This document shows positions 25,281 through 32,929 of a stretch of DNA of 64,000 bases, in pieces. Under the pieces are notes generated by a model. The model did no database searches. It had not been told where the DNA came from and was given only the letters and a program-made list of their open reading frames with translations. The DNA comes from Lachnospiraceae bacterium (GTDB lineage: Bacteria > Bacillota > Clostridia > Lachnospirales > Lachnospiraceae): the NCBI GenBank assembly GCA_022791975.1, contig JAAWAC010000041.1, positions 1 to 64,000 of the forward strand. The letters are read 5' to 3'. The stretch's first letter is position 1; each line of letters opens with the position of its first letter. Both the position numbers and the translations under genes were made by a program.

Positions 25281-26189
25281 TTAATGGTGTCCACCATGCC
25301 TGGAATGATGTCCGGATCTGCCAGATCCAGCGTTGTGATGGTTGTGACTTTCCATAATATTGCATCCGTTGACCCCACAACTGTTATGTGCATGAGGTCC
25401 GATCTGTGCACATCCATCTACGGAACAGTGCTCATGTGCGCCAATCTGTGCACATCCGGCTACGGAACAGTGTTCATGCGCGCCAATCTGTGTACATCCG
25501 GCTACCGAGCAGTGCTCATGTGCGCCGCTCTGTGTACATCCCGCCACGGAACAGTGCTCATGACGGTCAGTCCTATCACACCCGGCTACGGAACAATGCT
25601 CATGTGCGCCGGTGAGCAAACACCCGGCCACGGAACAGTGCTCGTGCGCACCGCTCTGTGTACATCCCGCCACCGAACAGTGTTCATGACGGTCAGTCCT
25701 ATCACATCCGGCTACGGAACAATGCTCATGTGCGTCGGTGAGCAAACACCCGGCTACCGAGCAGTGCTCATGATGGTCAGTCCTAGCGCACCCATCAACA
25801 GAACAATGCTCATGTGCATCAGTTAATGTACATCCGGCTAATCCACAGGTATGGTATGCATGGCCATCGCTTGTGCTGTGGGCGTAGCAGTAAACGCCAT
25901 TATGTGCATGGACAGAGGTCTCCTTACACTCTGCCAGCGAACAGACGGGATGGTTATGGCTGTCAGTTCTTGTGCAGCCAGGAATGTCACAGACAATATG
26001 GGGATAGGCGGCTTCCGTAATCATCTGTGAGCATAAGCGTGTGTATTCCACAGCCGAGGTCTCAGGTAAGGCTTTTTCTGTAACATCCTGAAAAGCTCTC
26101 GCTCTGGAAGGGACCCGGGCAGCTGTTATGCCGATAGCCAATCCCGAAATAAGAAAAAGCACACATAAAAAATGTGTTTTCAATTTCAT
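25281..26189 (-). CDS. Secreted Cys/His-rich protein with 14-residue tandem repeats
   Basis: I do not recognise the family. The 302-residue product has a signal-peptide-like N-terminus (KLKTHFLCVLFLISGLAIG) and no other membrane segment. Residues 115-268 are eleven contiguous 14-residue units of pattern C-x4-C-x5-H-x-H, for example CSVAGCLLTDAHEH. Three separated units lie at 67-80, 83-96 and 271-284, and the tail is His-rich (GHHSRHGGHH). Each unit offers two Cys and two His, so metal binding (Zn, Ni, Cu or Co) is a plausible inference. ATG 26189 is chosen because AGAAAGGATGA precedes it on the minus strand; a GTG at 26213 is also possible. Confidence 0.85.
   Translation of the reverse strand: MKLKTHFLCVLFLISGLAIGITAARVPSRARAFQDVTEKALPETSAVEYTRLCSQMITEAAYPHIVCDIPGCTRTDSHNHPVCSLAECKETSVHAHNGVYCYAHSTSDGHAYHTCGLAGCTLTDAHEHCSVDGCARTDHHEHCSVAGCLLTDAHEHCSVAGCDRTDRHEHCSVAGCTQSGAHEHCSVAGCLLTGAHEHCSVAGCDRTDRHEHCSVAGCTQSGAHEHCSVAGCTQIGAHEHCSVAGCAQIGAHEHCSVDGCAQIGPHAHNSCGVNGCNIMESHNHHNAGSGRSGHHSRHGGHH
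25386..25847 (-). repeat. Tandem 42-bp coding repeats, eleven units
   Basis: These are the DNA repeats that encode the 14-residue Cys/His units. Units 3-5 and 6-8 counted from the amino end (LLTD-DRTD-TQSG, then LLTG-DRTD-TQSG) form a 126-bp higher-order duplication. Near-identity between units suggests ongoing expansion or gene conversion. Confidence 0.9.
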
Positions 26190-26271
26190 AAAACTGGTCA
26201 TCCTTTCTTTCACTGTTTTCTGATTTTACTTTGGTTTCTTCCAAATTCCGTCCCATTATTTAGTCTTTTTT

Positions 26272-26300
26272 ATTATAACATACTCTATAGTATTATACAA
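26272..26300 (-). promoter_or_regulatory. Promoter of the Cys/His-repeat gene with operator-like palindrome
   Basis: On the minus strand TTGTAT (26300-26295), a 17-base spacer and TATAAT (26277-26272) form a good sigma-A promoter. The spacer contains the perfect 14-bp palindrome ATACTCTATAGTAT (26280-26293), a likely binding site for a dimeric repressor or a MerR-type regulator. Confidence 0.7.
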
Positions 26301-26347
26301 TGGATATAGGAAAAATGCCAATGGATACGGATTTTAATTTTAGATGG

Positions 26348-26410
26348 AAAATAAGGACGTTATTTTGAAAAAATAGCGTCCTTATTTTTTTGCCTTTGGA
26401 TTGCTATAAT
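26348..26410 (+). promoter_or_regulatory. Terminator and extended -10 promoter upstream of rhaB
   Basis: AAATAAGGACG (26349-26359) pairs with CGTCCTTATTT (26377-26387) and a T-run follows, forming a terminator. It is directly followed by TTGCTATAAT (26401-26410), an extended -10 box without a clear -35, which suggests an activator-dependent promoter for rhaB. The terminator may insulate rhaB from upstream transcription. Confidence 0.6.
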
Positions 26411-26484
26411 GGCATTTATCAGAGATAAAACAAAGAAAAACAAAGAAAAACAACAAAAAACAAATCTTGTAGAAAGGGGGTTTT

Positions 26485-27918
26485 ATGCCTGTTTATCATC
26501 TAGCTATTGATATTGGAGCCTCCGGAGGAAGGCACATTCTGGGGTGGTTGGAGGAGGGGAGGTTGGTTTTACAGGAGATATACCGCTTTGAGAATGGGAT
26601 GGAAAATAAAGATGGTTTTTTGTGTTGGGACACAGAAAAACTATTTGCGGCTATTTTGAAAGGCTTGAAAAAATGCAGGGAATCGGGAAGACTTCCGACC
26701 ACCATGGGGATCGATACCTGGGCGGTGGACTTTGTATTACTGGATCAGAAGGGAAAAATCCTGGGAAATAGTGTGGGTTATCGAGACAGGCGAACCATAG
26801 GAATGGACCGAAGGGTTTGTGAGATCCTGTCGGAGCAGGAGCTTTACAGGCGTACTGGAATCCAAAAGCAAATCTTTAACACCATCTATCAGCTGATGGC
26901 GGTAAAGGAGCATTACCCGGAGCATTTACAGGCAGTGGACAGCTTTTTGATGATTCCAGACTATTTTCATTATCTTCTCACCGGAAAAAAGTGTTGTGAA
27001 TACACCAATGCCACCACCACCCAACTGGTCAGTCCGGTAACCCAGGACTGGGATGGAGAGCTTTTGAAGGCGCTGGGATTTCCCATCGAAATGTTTCCTG
27101 CAATCGTACCGCCGGGCACCTGTCTGGGAGGATTTCGGGAAAATATCCAAAGGGAGGTGGGATTTGACTGCCAGGTGATCCTGCCTGCTACCCACGACAC
27201 CGGCTCCGCCGTGCTGGCTGTGCCGGCCCGGGAGGAGAGCTTTTTATATATCAGCTCTGGCACCTGGTCCTTGATAGGAACCGAGAGGCCAAAGGCAGAC
27301 TGTAGTGAGGAGAGCAGGGAGGCGAACCTCACCAATGAGGGCGGCTATGGGAATCGATTTCGATATCTGAAAAATATTATGGGACTCTGGATGATTCAAT
27401 CTGTAAAAAAGGAACTGGAGGAGGCGAAGCTCTGTGAGAGTGGAAGATATTCCTATGGGGAACTGTGCAGGATGGCGGAGGAATGCCGGGAATTTCCATC
27501 CCGGGTGGATGTGGACGCGCCCCGGTTTCTGGCGCCAAAGAGCATGACGGCAGAGCTGCAAGCAGCCTGTAGGGAGAGTGGACAGCCTGTACCAGAAAGT
27601 CCAGGAGAGCTGGCAACGGTGATCTACCAAAGTCTGGCTGAGAGCTACAAAAAAGCCGTAAAACAGCTGGAGTGTCTGTGCGGACAGACATGCGAAAGCA
27701 TTTACATAGTGGGTGGAGGCTCTCACGCAGATTACCTGAATCAGCTGACAGCAGATGTCACAGAAAAGACAATATATGCAGGGCCGGCAGAGGCAACAGC
27801 CCTGGGAAATCTGCTGGCGCAGATGCTGACCAAAGGGGAATTATCCTCCTTGGAGGAGGCCCGGACCTGCGTATTTCACTCCCTTCCCATGAAGCAGTAT
27901 GTGCCCTGGAAGGAATGA
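26485..27918 (+). CDS. rhaB: Rhamnulokinase
   Basis: The enzyme phosphorylates L-rhamnulose to L-rhamnulose 1-phosphate. The 477-residue FGGY-family kinase has the N-terminal AIDIGASGGRHILGWLEEG, TMGIDTWAVDFVLLD, the phosphate-binding PATHDTGSAVLAVP, and the C-terminal YIVGGGSHADYLNQLTAD. AAAGGGGGTTTT precedes ATG. The isomerase and aldolase genes downstream confirm the pathway. Confidence 0.95.
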   Translation: MPVYHLAIDIGASGGRHILGWLEEGRLVLQEIYRFENGMENKDGFLCWDTEKLFAAILKGLKKCRESGRLPTTMGIDTWAVDFVLLDQKGKILGNSVGYRDRRTIGMDRRVCEILSEQELYRRTGIQKQIFNTIYQLMAVKEHYPEHLQAVDSFLMIPDYFHYLLTGKKCCEYTNATTTQLVSPVTQDWDGELLKALGFPIEMFPAIVPPGTCLGGFRENIQREVGFDCQVILPATHDTGSAVLAVPAREESFLYISSGTWSLIGTERPKADCSEESREANLTNEGGYGNRFRYLKNIMGLWMIQSVKKELEEAKLCESGRYSYGELCRMAEECREFPSRVDVDAPRFLAPKSMTAELQAACRESGQPVPESPGELATVIYQSLAESYKKAVKQLECLCGQTCESIYIVGGGSHADYLNQLTADVTEKTIYAGPAEATALGNLLAQMLTKGELSSLEEARTCVFHSLPMKQYVPWKE

Positions 27919-27920
27919 GA

Positions 27921-28247
27921 CGGAACTTAAATCAGCGGAAGCCCATCCATCTGCCCGGAAGGAATTCAAGATGCGAAAAGCAGATTGAAATCCTTCCATG
28001 TCAGGGGCAGTTGGAGGGGGTGTAGCGGAACTTAAATCAGCGGAAGCCCATCCATCTGCCCGGAAGGAATTCAAGATGCGAAAAGCAGATTGAAATCCTT
28101 CCATGTCAGGGGCAGTTGGAGGGGGTGTAGCGGAACTTAAATCAGCGGAAGCCCGTCCATCTGCCCGGAAGGAATTCAAGATGCGAAAAGCAGATTGAAA
28201 TCCTTCCATGTCAGGGGCAGTTGGAGGGGGTGTAGCGGAACTTAAAT
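27921..28247 (+). repeat. Three tandem 105-bp structured repeats between rhaB and rhaA
   Basis: Units at 27921-28025, 28026-28130 and 28131-28235 differ by one base in the third unit, and a partial CGGAACTTAAAT (28236-28247) closes the array. Each unit folds into a long hairpin: CTGCCC with GGGCAG outside, GGAAGGA and TTCAA with TTGAA and TCCTTCC inside with one mismatch, and an apical GCGAAAAGC. The ribosome site of rhaA (AGAGG) directly follows the last boundary. A diverged relative occurs at 14074-14195. No gene is present in this gap of 340 bases. Confidence 0.9.
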
Positions 28248-28258
28248 AGAGGTACAAG

Positions 28259-29518
28259 ATGAGTATAGTAGAGAGATATGAATTTGCAAGAGAACAGTAT
28301 GCAAAAATCGGCGTGGACACAGAGGTGGCCCTGGAGCGGCTACAGGCAATACCCATTTCCATGCATTGTTGGCAGGGAGATGATGTGCTTGGCTTTGATG
28401 GGGCTGGTTCCCTGTCCGGTGGTATCCAGGCCACGGGAAATTATCCGGGAAAGGCGAGAAACCCAGAGGAGCTTATGGCAGATATAGAGGAGGCCCTTGG
28501 ATTGATTCCCGGGCGACATAGGCTGAACCTTCACGCCAGCTACGGGATATTTGAGGACGGGCAAATGGTTGACCGGGATAAGCTGGAGCCGAAGCATTTC
28601 AGGGCGTGGGTAGAATTTGCCAAAAGAAATAAATTGGGACTGGATTTCAACCCCACGATTTTCTCCCACGGGAAGGCGGAGCGGTTTACCCTTTCCAGTT
28701 TGGACCCAGAAATTCGCCGGTTCTGGATAGCGCACTGTAAGGCGTGCATGAAGATCAGCCAATATTTTGCGGAGGAGCTAGGGAGCCCCTGCCTGATGAA
28801 TATCTGGATACCAGACGGGTACAAGGATGTGCCGGCCAATCGTCTGGCAGCCAGACAACGGCTGAAGGAATCCTTGGATGAGATTATTGCCATGGACTAT
28901 GACAGAGATAAGGTGCTGGTGGCTGTGGAATCCAAGGTGTTTGGAATTGGCATGGAGGCCTGTACCGTGGGCTCCCATGAGTTTTATATGAATTACGCAG
29001 CTAAAAATAATCTATTGTGTCTGCTGGATGCAGGCCATTATCACCCCACAGAGATGATCTCGGACAAAATTTCTGCCATGCTTCCCTTCTACCCTAAGCT
29101 TGCTCTCCATGTATCCCGTCCTATGCGCTGGGACAGTGACCATGTGATTTTATTTAATGATGAGGTGCAGGAGATTGCCAAGGAGATCGTGGTCCATGAC
29201 GCCATGGATCGGGTGTTGATTGGGCTGGATTTCTTTGACGCCACAATCAACCGGATCGCTGCATGGGTGGTGGGGATGCGCAATATGCAAAAGGCCCTTC
29301 TGTTTGCCCTTCTGCGCCCCCAGGACAAGCTGAACAGTATGCAGGAGGAGGAAAATTATACGGATCTCTTGATTTGGCAGGAGGAGCTGAAAAATTATCC
29401 CTTTGGGGATGTGTGGGATTATTTCTGTCTGAAAAATGAAGTTCCGGTCAAGAACACCTGGATGGAAGAGGTACATAGATACGAGGCAGAGGAGCTGAGC
29501 AAGCGGGAAGCTTTTTAG
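28259..29518 (+). CDS. rhaA: L-rhamnose isomerase
   Basis: The enzyme converts L-rhamnose to L-rhamnulose with a divalent metal (Mn). The 419-residue protein has [51 protein letters not shown] and [18 protein letters not shown], all recognisable family blocks with metal-site Glu/Asp/His. ATG follows AGAGGTACAAG at the edge of the repeat array. Confidence 0.96.
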   Translation: MSIVERYEFAREQYAKIGVDTEVALERLQAIPISMHCWQGDDVLGFDGAGSLSGGIQATGNYPGKARNPEELMADIEEALGLIPGRHRLNLHASYGIFEDGQMVDRDKLEPKHFRAWVEFAKRNKLGLDFNPTIFSHGKAERFTLSSLDPEIRRFWIAHCKACMKISQYFAEELGSPCLMNIWIPDGYKDVPANRLAARQRLKESLDEIIAMDYDRDKVLVAVESKVFGIGMEACTVGSHEFYMNYAAKNNLLCLLDAGHYHPTEMISDKISAMLPFYPKLALHVSRPMRWDSDHVILFNDEVQEIAKEIVVHDAMDRVLIGLDFFDATINRIAAWVVGMRNMQKALLFALLRPQDKLNSMQEEENYTDLLIWQEELKNYPFGDVWDYFCLKNEVPVKNTWMEEVHRYEAEELSKREAF

Positions 29519-29574
29519 TCAGGAGACACCAGAAGAAGCAAAGAGGAGCTTTATAATTAGGAGAGCTGGAGATT

Positions 29575-30705
29575 ATGAATATAGCAGAATTAATACAGAT
29601 GTCCCGGCGGTATGGCCAAAACCCGGACTATGTCCTGGTTGGAGGGGGAAATACCTCGGTGAAAGATGAGAATACCTTGTATGTGAAATGCTCAGGTGTT
29701 TGCCTGGGAGATATGACAGAGCAGGGCCTTGTGGCTATGGACAGGCAAAAGTTGTCTGCCCTGCTTAACAAAGAGTATCCCAGGGAGGACCAGGCCAGAG
29801 AGGCTGCTTTTCTGGCTGATGTAATGGCGGCGCGGGCAGAGGGGGATCTGACAAAGCGCCCCAGCGTGGAGGCGCTTCTACATAATTTGTTTCCACAGAA
29901 GTATGTGTTGCACCTGCATCCGGCGCTTGTAAACGGGCTGACCTGCTCCACAGGGGCCAGGGATGCGGCGGCCGAGCTTCTGGGGGAGGAGGCCCTTTGG
30001 ATTCCCAGCTGTCGGCCGGGGTATACCCTGGGCAAACTGTGCAGGGAAGCCATGGCAGAGCAGAGAACCCGGACAGGAAGGGAGATTTATACGGTGCTTC
30101 TACAAAATCACGGCGTGTTTCTGGCTGGGGAGACGGTGGAGGAGATTGACGCGCGGTTTGCGGCGCTTTGGGAGCGCCTGAAAAAAGTGGTAAGGCGAGA
30201 GCCGGATCTGTCTTGCTATGAGGCCCATACATCTCAGGAGCTGTCAGGAGAGCTGGCTGTGGCGGCCGATTTGGCCCGGGAGACAGCCAAATGGTTGGAG
30301 GTGGAAACAGGGCAGACGGTAAACTTTATAGATGCCAAGGAAGCCTTCCATTTTACAAAGAGCGAGGCCACCGTTGGGCCACTTCTGCGCCCCTTTACCC
30401 CGGATCACATTGTCTACAGTGGCGCCTACCCTCTGTATTTAAAACAACCTCGAAGAATACGAGAGGCATTACAGGTCTTTGAGGAGAAGAAGGGAGGGAT
30501 TCCCCGGATCCTGTTGGTAGAAGGTATGGGGGCCTTTGCCATGGGGGAGGGGACAGTTGCGTGCGCGCAGGCGGAGCTGCTTTTTCGGGATGCCATGAAA
30601 GTAGCGGTGTATACGGAAAGCTTTGGAGGCCCTCTGCCTATGACAGAGGATCTGACGGCATTTATTCTCCACTGGGAAGCGGAGAGCTATCGGAAGAGCA
30701 GGTAA
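29575..30705 (+). CDS. Class II aldolase, probable rhamnulose-1-phosphate aldolase
   Basis: It probably cleaves rhamnulose 1-phosphate to dihydroxyacetone phosphate and L-lactaldehyde. The 376-residue protein has LVGGGNTSVKDENTLYVKCSG near the N-terminus, the zinc ligands in HLHPALVNGLTCS and LLQNHGVFLAG, and ends in HWEAESYRKSR. It resembles the aldolase half of the two-domain RhaEW/YuxG-type aldolase-dehydrogenase and stops where the dehydrogenase would start. TTAGGAGAGCTGGAGATT precedes ATG. It could also act on another sugar phosphate. Confidence 0.8.
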   Translation: MNIAELIQMSRRYGQNPDYVLVGGGNTSVKDENTLYVKCSGVCLGDMTEQGLVAMDRQKLSALLNKEYPREDQAREAAFLADVMAARAEGDLTKRPSVEALLHNLFPQKYVLHLHPALVNGLTCSTGARDAAAELLGEEALWIPSCRPGYTLGKLCREAMAEQRTRTGREIYTVLLQNHGVFLAGETVEEIDARFAALWERLKKVVRREPDLSCYEAHTSQELSGELAVAADLARETAKWLEVETGQTVNFIDAKEAFHFTKSEATVGPLLRPFTPDHIVYSGAYPLYLKQPRRIREALQVFEEKKGGIPRILLVEGMGAFAMGEGTVACAQAELLFRDAMKVAVYTESFGGPLPMTEDLTAFILHWEAESYRKSR

Positions 30706-30772
30706 GGAAAAAGGAAGTCCCTTCTTTTCATGGACGGAGCTTGCACATATCAGGTTTCTTTCCTGGGAGATC

Positions 30773-30801
30773 TTGCACATCATCCCATAAACGTGTAAAA
30801 T
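30773..30801 (+). promoter_or_regulatory. Sigma-A promoter for the aminotransferase gene
   Basis: TTGCAC (30773-30778), a 17-base spacer, and TAAAAT (30796-30801), about 33 bases before the start codon. A small GAAAAAGGAAG/CTTCTTTTC hairpin at 30707-30729 may terminate the rhamnose genes. Confidence 0.65.
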
Positions 30802-30833
30802 ACCAGAAAAGGATTTTACAAGGAGGAACCTCT

Positions 30834-32018
30834 ATGATATCAGAAAAGAATTATGAGCTGGGCAGCAGGAGCTCTATCATACGTGAAATTTTTTCCTTTG
30901 GGCAGATGCGAAAGGCCCAGGTGGGAGCGGACAAGGTCTATGATTTTAGCCTGGGGAATCCCAGCATTCCCGCACCGGACAGTGTCAAAAGGGCGATCCT
31001 GGATTTGGTGGAGACACAGAAAGAGGAAATCCATGCATATACGGCGGCAGCAGGAGATATGGGGGTACGGGACACCATTGCCCAATCCCTGAACCGCCGG
31101 TTTGACGAGGAATTTACCGCGGCCAATATTTTTATGACCTGCGGAGCAGCAGCCTCCTTGAATATCTGTATCCATGCCTTGGCCAACGAGGGAGACGAAT
31201 TTATTGTTTTTGCTCCGTTTTTTCCGGAGTATCGCTGCTGGGTGGAAGGCGTGGGAGCCATTCTTCGAACTGTGCGACCAGAGGCGCCAGGATTTCAGAT
31301 TGATTTTGAGGATTTTGAGAGGCAGTTAAGTGAAAAGACCAAGGCAGTGATTGTAAATTCTCCTAATAATCCTTCCGGGGTCGTGTATTCGGAGGAGACC
31401 ATCACTCGTCTGGGGGACATGTTGAGGGAGAAATCCCGGGAATATGGCAAACCTATCTATCTGATTACCGATGAGCCCTACCGAGAGATTGTCTATGACG
31501 GCTGCCAGGTGCCATTTGTGACGAAATATTACCGAGACACCCTGGTCTGCTATTCCTACAGTAAGGCCTTGTCTCTGCCAGGAGAGCGGATCGGATATAT
31601 TGCTGTTCCAAAACGGGTGCAGGACTATGAGCGTCTGATGCCGGCTGTGGCAGGGTCGGCCCGGGTGCTGGGCTTTGTGTGTGCACCCAGCTTGTTTCAG
31701 CAGGTGGTGGCCCGCTGCGTGGAGGACACAGGAGATATCAATGCCTATAAGAGGAATCGGGATCTTTTGTATCAGGGACTTACCAGGCTTGGTTATACCT
31801 GTATTATGCCTCAGGGAGCCTTTTACCTGTTTGTGCAGGCCATGGAGGAGGATGCCGCAGCCTTCTGTGAGAGGGCGAAAAAATACGATCTTCTGCTGGT
31901 GCCCAGCGATGATTTTGGTTGTCCCGGATATGTGCGCATTGCCTACTGCGTGGCGGAGGAGACCATTGTAAATGCCATGCCCGCCTTTGAAAAGCTGGCC
32001 AAAGAATATGGAAAATAA
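30834..32018 (+). CDS. PLP-dependent aminotransferase, class I/II
   Basis: This cytosolic fold-type I aminotransferase of 394 residues has FSLGNPSIPAPDSVKRAI, NSPNNPSGVVYSEE, ITDEPYREIVYDG, the PLP lysine in YSYSKALSLPGERIGY, and a C-terminal substrate Arg in PGYVRIAYCV. ATG 30834 behind AAGGAGGAACCTCT is far better than upstream in-frame starts. It resembles aspartate or broad-specificity aminotransferases; the exact substrate is not evident. Confidence 0.9.
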   Translation: MISEKNYELGSRSSIIREIFSFGQMRKAQVGADKVYDFSLGNPSIPAPDSVKRAILDLVETQKEEIHAYTAAAGDMGVRDTIAQSLNRRFDEEFTAANIFMTCGAAASLNICIHALANEGDEFIVFAPFFPEYRCWVEGVGAILRTVRPEAPGFQIDFEDFERQLSEKTKAVIVNSPNNPSGVVYSEETITRLGDMLREKSREYGKPIYLITDEPYREIVYDGCQVPFVTKYYRDTLVCYSYSKALSLPGERIGYIAVPKRVQDYERLMPAVAGSARVLGFVCAPSLFQQVVARCVEDTGDINAYKRNRDLLYQGLTRLGYTCIMPQGAFYLFVQAMEEDAAAFCERAKKYDLLLVPSDDFGCPGYVRIAYCVAEETIVNAMPAFEKLAKEYGK

Positions 32019-32059
32019 CAAAAAGGCAGATGGAAATGACTTGGGTGGAGGCACAGGGG

Positions 32060-32788
32060 ATGAGATATGAGAATATGGAGCCTGCCCAGTTTCTGGAACG
32101 GCCCAACCGTTTTATCGCCTGGGTTCAAACCCAGCGGGGAAAGGAAATCTGTCATGTTAAGAATACTGGCCGCTGTCGGGAGTTGTTACTTCCCGGCGCG
32201 GCTTTGTATGTGCAGAGAAACGAAAATCCCAGTCGAAAGACGCCTCTGGATTTGATTGCAGTGAGAAAGGGAGAGCGGCTGATCAATATGGATTCCCAGG
32301 CGCCCAACCGGGTGGTGGAGGAGTGGCTGCGCCAGGGCGGGAAAAAGGGGAAAGATATGGCACAGGGAGAAGAAAAGAGTGGCCTATGCCTGTGTACAGA
32401 GAAGGCCCTTATCCGACCGGAATACCGCTACAAAGATTCCCGGTTTGATTTCCTGATAAAGGAGGAGCAGCGAAGGATTCTCCTGGAGGTGAAGGGCGTG
32501 ACGTTGGAGGAGGAGGGAATTGTCCGCTTTCCCGATGCTCCAACCCAGCGGGGAGTAAAGCACATCCGGGAGCTGATGGACAGCCTAAGGGAGGGCTATG
32601 AGGCCTGCATTTTTTTTGTGGTCCAGATGAAGGGCGTGAAATATCTGGAGCCCAATGATAAAACCCATAGGGAATTTGGGGATGCCCTGCGGGAGGCCAG
32701 GGAAGCAGGGGTACGCATCCTGGCCTATGACTGCCAGGTGGAACCAGATTTGCTGGAGATTCAGGAAAAGGTCCCGGTGAAACTGTAG
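32060..32788 (+). CDS. sfsA: DNA/RNA nuclease SfsA family protein
   Basis: The family is known from a protein linked to sugar fermentation stimulation in E. coli, with proposed nuclease and DNA-binding activity. The 242-residue protein has FLERPNRFIAWVQ, CHVKNTGRCRELLLPGA, YKDSRFDFLI, ILLEVKGVTLEEEGIVRFPD and ACIFFVVQM. ATG 32060 is chosen because GGAGG lies eight bases before it; the ATG at 32030 gives ten extra residues with a poorer site. A charged insert lies near GKKGKDMAQGEEKSG. Confidence 0.9.
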   Translation: MRYENMEPAQFLERPNRFIAWVQTQRGKEICHVKNTGRCRELLLPGAALYVQRNENPSRKTPLDLIAVRKGERLINMDSQAPNRVVEEWLRQGGKKGKDMAQGEEKSGLCLCTEKALIRPEYRYKDSRFDFLIKEEQRRILLEVKGVTLEEEGIVRFPDAPTQRGVKHIRELMDSLREGYEACIFFVVQMKGVKYLEPNDKTHREFGDALREAREAGVRILAYDCQVEPDLLEIQEKVPVKL

Positions 32789-32929
32789 GGGAATGGAAAT
32801 ACTACAGGTTGCATTTCTTAATATTTTCGCAGGAGGATATGAAGAAAAGCAGAAGCCCCTGGCAATTTTAAGGAACCTGTGATAGACTAATACCGAAATG
32901 AAAAAAGGATGTAAAAGGGGGAGAGACTG

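Noticed and set aside
25284..25826. Plus-strand repetitive open frame rich in Val, Met and Cys
   Set aside because: It is the antisense of the Cys/His repeat gene; the minus-strand frame has a signal peptide, ribosome site and promoter.
25386..25847. CRISPR-like regular repeats
   Set aside because: The 42-bp units are contiguous, in frame and have no spacers; they encode the Cys/His protein. No cas genes are present.
27841..28434. Minus-strand open frame with 35-residue protein repeats
   Set aside because: It exists because the 105-bp DNA repeat is a multiple of three. It overlaps rhaB, the repeat array and rhaA, and has no ribosome site.
32839..32871. Ten-codon frame MKKSRSPWQF before mutY
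   Set aside because: AGGAGG is present but only two bases from the ATG, too close for good initiation, and there is no attenuator structure after it.
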